This document shows, one piece after another, positions 4,669-6,516 of a stretch of DNA of 6,516 nt. The notes beneath the pieces are model-generated. The model made no database searches. It was given only the letters and a program-made list of their open reading frames with translations, and was not told the origin of the DNA. How positions within the stretch are numbered: position 1 is the first letter of the stretch; every line of letters starts with the position of its first letter. The position numbers and the translations under genes are program-made. Location of the stretch: the NCBI GenBank assembly GCA_015488975.1, contig WFMT01000196.1, positions 1 through 6,516 of the forward strand. Reading direction: 5' to 3'. The stretch is from Campylobacteraceae bacterium (lineage in GTDB: Bacteria > Campylobacterota > Campylobacteria > Campylobacterales > JALSKU01).

Positions 4669-6060
4669 ATGGTTGTTACTCGTTTTGCACCAAGTCCTAC
4701 AGGCTATCTTCACATAGGGGGGCTTAGAACCGCACTTTATAGTTATCTTTGGGCTAAAAAAAATAATGGTAAATTTCTTCTTCGTATCGAAGATACCGAC
4801 TTAAAAAGAAACTCCAAAGAAGCCGCAGATGCTATAGAAGAGGCTTTTAAATGGGTTGGATTAAAGCAAGACGGTGATATTTACTATCAATCAGATAGGA
4901 TGGATATATATAAAAGTTATATCCAAAAACTTCTTGATGAAGATAAAGCTTACTACTGTTATATGAGCAAAGATGAGCTTGATGAGCTTAGGGCAACTCA
5001 GATGAAAAATAAACAAAGACCCAGATACGATGGAAGATATAGAAATTTTACAGGAAGTATACCTGATGTAAAACCTGTCGTGAGGATAAAAACACCAGTT
5101 AATGAAATCATAAAATTTGATGACGGTATTAAAGGTATGATTAGCGTCAATACCGATGAAGTTATGGATGATTTTATTATAGCCAGAAGTGATGGGAGTC
5201 CTACTTATAACTTTGTAGTTGCCATAGATGATCATGAAATGGGAGTAACCGAAGTCATAAGAGGCGATGATCATCTCTCAAATACTCCAAAACAAATAAT
5301 AGTTTACAGGGCATTGGGGTTTGATTTGCCTAAATTTTATCATGTACCCATGATACTGAATCCAAATGGTAAAAAACTATCTAAAAGAGATGGAGCTATG
5401 GATGTTATGGAGTATAAAAAAGAGGGATATCTGCCCGAGGCTCTTCTTAATTTTTTAGTAAGGTTAGGCTGGAGTCATAAAGATCAAGAGATATTTTCTT
5501 TTAAAGAGATGCTTGAGCTTTTTAATCCTAAAGATATCAATAAATCAGCTTCAGCTTATAATGCAGAAAAACTTTTGTGGCTGAATTCTCATTTTATAAA
5601 AAACAGTAGTTATGAAAGACTGATCAAAGAGTTAAAGTTTTTTGATTTAAACTTAGAAAGTATTGAAAAAAAAGAGATTTTAATTGATGCTTTAAGAGAG
5701 AGAGCGAAAACTTTAAAAGAGTTTGCTGAGAAATCAAGATTGATATTGGATGAACCACAAGACTATAATCAAAAGGCGGTTAAAAAGTTTTTAAAAGCAG
5801 AAGCGATTGGAATTGCAAAAGATTTTTTAAATTATTTAACTGTTTATAAAGAAGATTTAAACAATTCAAATGATTATGAGATATTTATAAGTAAATTTTT
5901 AGAAGAGAAAAACTTGAAGCTTAAAGATATAGCCCAAATCATAAGGATATCTATAGTAGGAAGTGCAGTAAGCCCGTCAATATATGATATTATGGCTATT
6001 GTAGGACAAAATGAATTAATCAAAAGAATAAAAAAATTAATAAAATTTATGGAGGTTTGA
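4669..6060 (+). CDS. gltX: Glutamyl-tRNA synthetase
   Basis: Charges tRNA with glutamate using ATP in the cytoplasm. The 463 residues match class Ic GluRS (E. coli 471). Features in order: RFAPSPTGYLHIGGLRTA (5-22) with the HIGH-type signature at 15-18 and Arg5 for glutamate binding; LLRIEDTD (37-44); the GluRS YNFVVAIDDHEMGVTEVIRG region (180-199); the KMSKS-type loop KLSKR (236-240); and an all-helical anticodon-binding domain from about 310. In the zinc-binding loop only Cys97 remains: the E. coli ligands Cys100, Cys125 and His127 are replaced (residues 99, 124 and 126 are Met, Tyr and Asn), so zinc is probably absent. Many Campylobacterota carry two GluRS paralogues, one charging tRNA-Gln for GatCAB transamidation. 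The synteny suggests this is the gltX2 copy, but tRNA preference cannot be read here. The ATG has AAAAGG 9 nt upstream. Malic enzyme follows after 1 bp. Confidence 0.96.
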   Translation: MVVTRFAPSPTGYLHIGGLRTALYSYLWAKKNNGKFLLRIEDTDLKRNSKEAADAIEEAFKWVGLKQDGDIYYQSDRMDIYKSYIQKLLDEDKAYYCYMSKDELDELRATQMKNKQRPRYDGRYRNFTGSIPDVKPVVRIKTPVNEIIKFDDGIKGMISVNTDEVMDDFIIARSDGSPTYNFVVAIDDHEMGVTEVIRGDDHLSNTPKQIIVYRALGFDLPKFYHVPMILNPNGKKLSKRDGAMDVMEYKKEGYLPEALLNFLVRLGWSHKDQEIFSFKEMLELFNPKDINKSASAYNAEKLLWLNSHFIKNSSYERLIKELKFFDLNLESIEKKEILIDALRERAKTLKEFAEKSRLILDEPQDYNQKAVKKFLKAEAIGIAKDFLNYLTVYKEDLNNSNDYEIFISKFLEEKNLKLKDIAQIIRISIVGSAVSPSIYDIMAIVGQNELIKRIKKLIKFMEV

Positions 6061-6061
6061 A

Positions 6062-6516
6062 ATGAGTAAAACTAAATGGGAAGAAAAGTGTTTAGAGTAT
6101 CATGTTGGTGGCAAAACAGGAACTTTGCTAAAAAAACCCTGTGATACGGCAGAAGAGCTTTCTATGGCATATACCCCGGGTGTGGCAGTACCTTGTTTAG
6201 AGATAGAAAAAGATGTATCTCTTGCTTATAAATATACAAATAAAGGCAATTTAGTGGCAGTTGTCAGTGACGGAACAGCAGTTTTGGGACTTGGGGATAT
6301 TGGGCATCTTGCAGGAAAGCCTGTAATGGAAGGCAAAGGAGTGTTATTTAAGAAATTTGCCGATGTTGATTGTGTTGATATAGAACTTAATGTAAAAGAT
6401 ACCGAAGATATCATCAAAGTTACCGCTGCTATCGCAGATAGTTTCGGGGGAATAAATCTTGAAGATATCAAAGCTCCTAAATGTTTTGAGATAGAAGATA
6501 GATTAAAAGAGATATG
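6062..6516 (+). CDS. Malic enzyme (malate oxidoreductase, decarboxylating), N-terminal part
   Basis: Converts malate to pyruvate and CO2 with reduction of NAD(P); this links the TCA cycle to pyruvate and may supply NADPH. The window ends after 151 codons of a protein normally about 400 residues (or about 760 if fused to a phosphotransacetylase-like domain, as in MaeB). The malic N-domain is clear: AYTPGVAVPC with catalytic Tyr37, VVSDGTAVLGLGDIG (67-81), EGKGVLFKKFADVD with catalytic Lys92, and GGINLEDIKAPKCFEIE (129-145), where Glu143 is a metal ligand. Cofactor preference lies in the missing part. The ribosome site GGAGG (6051-6055) lies in the last codons of gltX, and one base separates the genes, so the pair is translationally coupled. 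The short N-terminus before YTPGVA fits the bacterial small-subunit type. Confidence 0.93.
   Translation, partial: MSKTKWEEKCLEYHVGGKTGTLLKKPCDTAEELSMAYTPGVAVPCLEIEKDVSLAYKYTNKGNLVAVVSDGTAVLGLGDIGHLAGKPVMEGKGVLFKKFADVDCVDIELNVKDTEDIIKVTAAIADSFGGINLEDIKAPKCFEIEDRLKEI

Noticed and set aside
4717..4722. Run of six G in gltX, considered as a phase-variable poly-G tract as found in Campylobacter.
   Set aside because: It is too short, and it encodes the two glycines of the essential HIGH-type motif, so variation would be lethal unless a second gltX compensates.
4891..5274. Minus-strand open frame of 127 codons inside gltX.
   Set aside because: Antisense to well-conserved GluRS motifs; composition is low-complexity Ile/Phe/Tyr/His as expected from a shadow frame.
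6226..6471. Minus-strand open frame of 81 codons with a Ser-rich translation.
   Set aside because: Antisense to the malic enzyme catalytic motifs; the Ser/Thr/Pro richness is what the reverse of this coding sequence gives.
1..6516. Search for CRISPR arrays, insertion sequences, tRNA or rRNA genes, toxin-antitoxin or defence modules.
   Set aside because: No direct-repeat arrays, transposase motifs, cloverleaf-like segments or small paired genes of that kind were seen; almost every base is accounted for by housekeeping genes and short spacers.

Overview
The window is ordinary AT-rich chromosomal DNA with nearly gap-free coding and short Shine-Dalgarno-bounded spacers. The proteins and the gene order point to a member of the Campylobacterota (the former Epsilonproteobacteria; Campylobacter, Sulfurimonas, Sulfurospirillum or a relative). 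The block dcd / accB-accC / SurA-like chaperone / gltX / malic enzyme, with the same relative orientations, matches what I recall of Campylobacter jejuni Cj1292 to Cj1287c. The genus cannot be fixed from the sequence alone. I see no mobile element, CRISPR array, RNA gene or other sign of transfer.

Layout. Bases 1-119 are the 3' end of a probable molybdopterin molybdenumtransferase (moeA) on the + strand. It is followed without a gap by a membrane-anchored alpha/beta hydrolase (120-899, +). The hydrolase converges on dcd (dCTP deaminase, 883-1443, -) and the two genes overlap tail to tail by 17 bp. A 44-89 bp divergent promoter region separates dcd from accB-accC (+), which encode the biotin carrier and biotin carboxylase of acetyl-CoA carboxylase. 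The accB start is best placed at GTG 1533. A small secreted protein of unknown function (3327-3677, +) follows accC after 2 bp. A 12-bp perfect hairpin then lies between it and the convergent SurA-like periplasmic chaperone gene (3728-4573, -). A 95-bp divergent promoter region precedes gltX (4669-6060, +). Malic enzyme (6062 onward, +) follows gltX after one base and runs off the window end.

How the genes relate. They are mostly core metabolism: pyrimidine deoxynucleotide supply (Dcd), the first step of fatty-acid synthesis (AccB, AccC), glutamyl-tRNA supply (GltX), anaplerosis or NADPH supply (malic enzyme) and outer-membrane protein folding (SurA-like). They do not form one pathway, and the neighbourhood looks like conserved synteny. 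In both divergent spacers I can place oppositely directed extended -10 elements (TGnTATAAT-like), the promoter type typical of this phylum. At dcd/accB the two elements overlap. No gene-free stretch exceeds 100 bases. I found no credible undescribed multi-gene system. The points most worth a second look are the unknown secreted protein attached to accBC, the overlapping promoter pair, and the interlocked terminators of the hydrolase and dcd.
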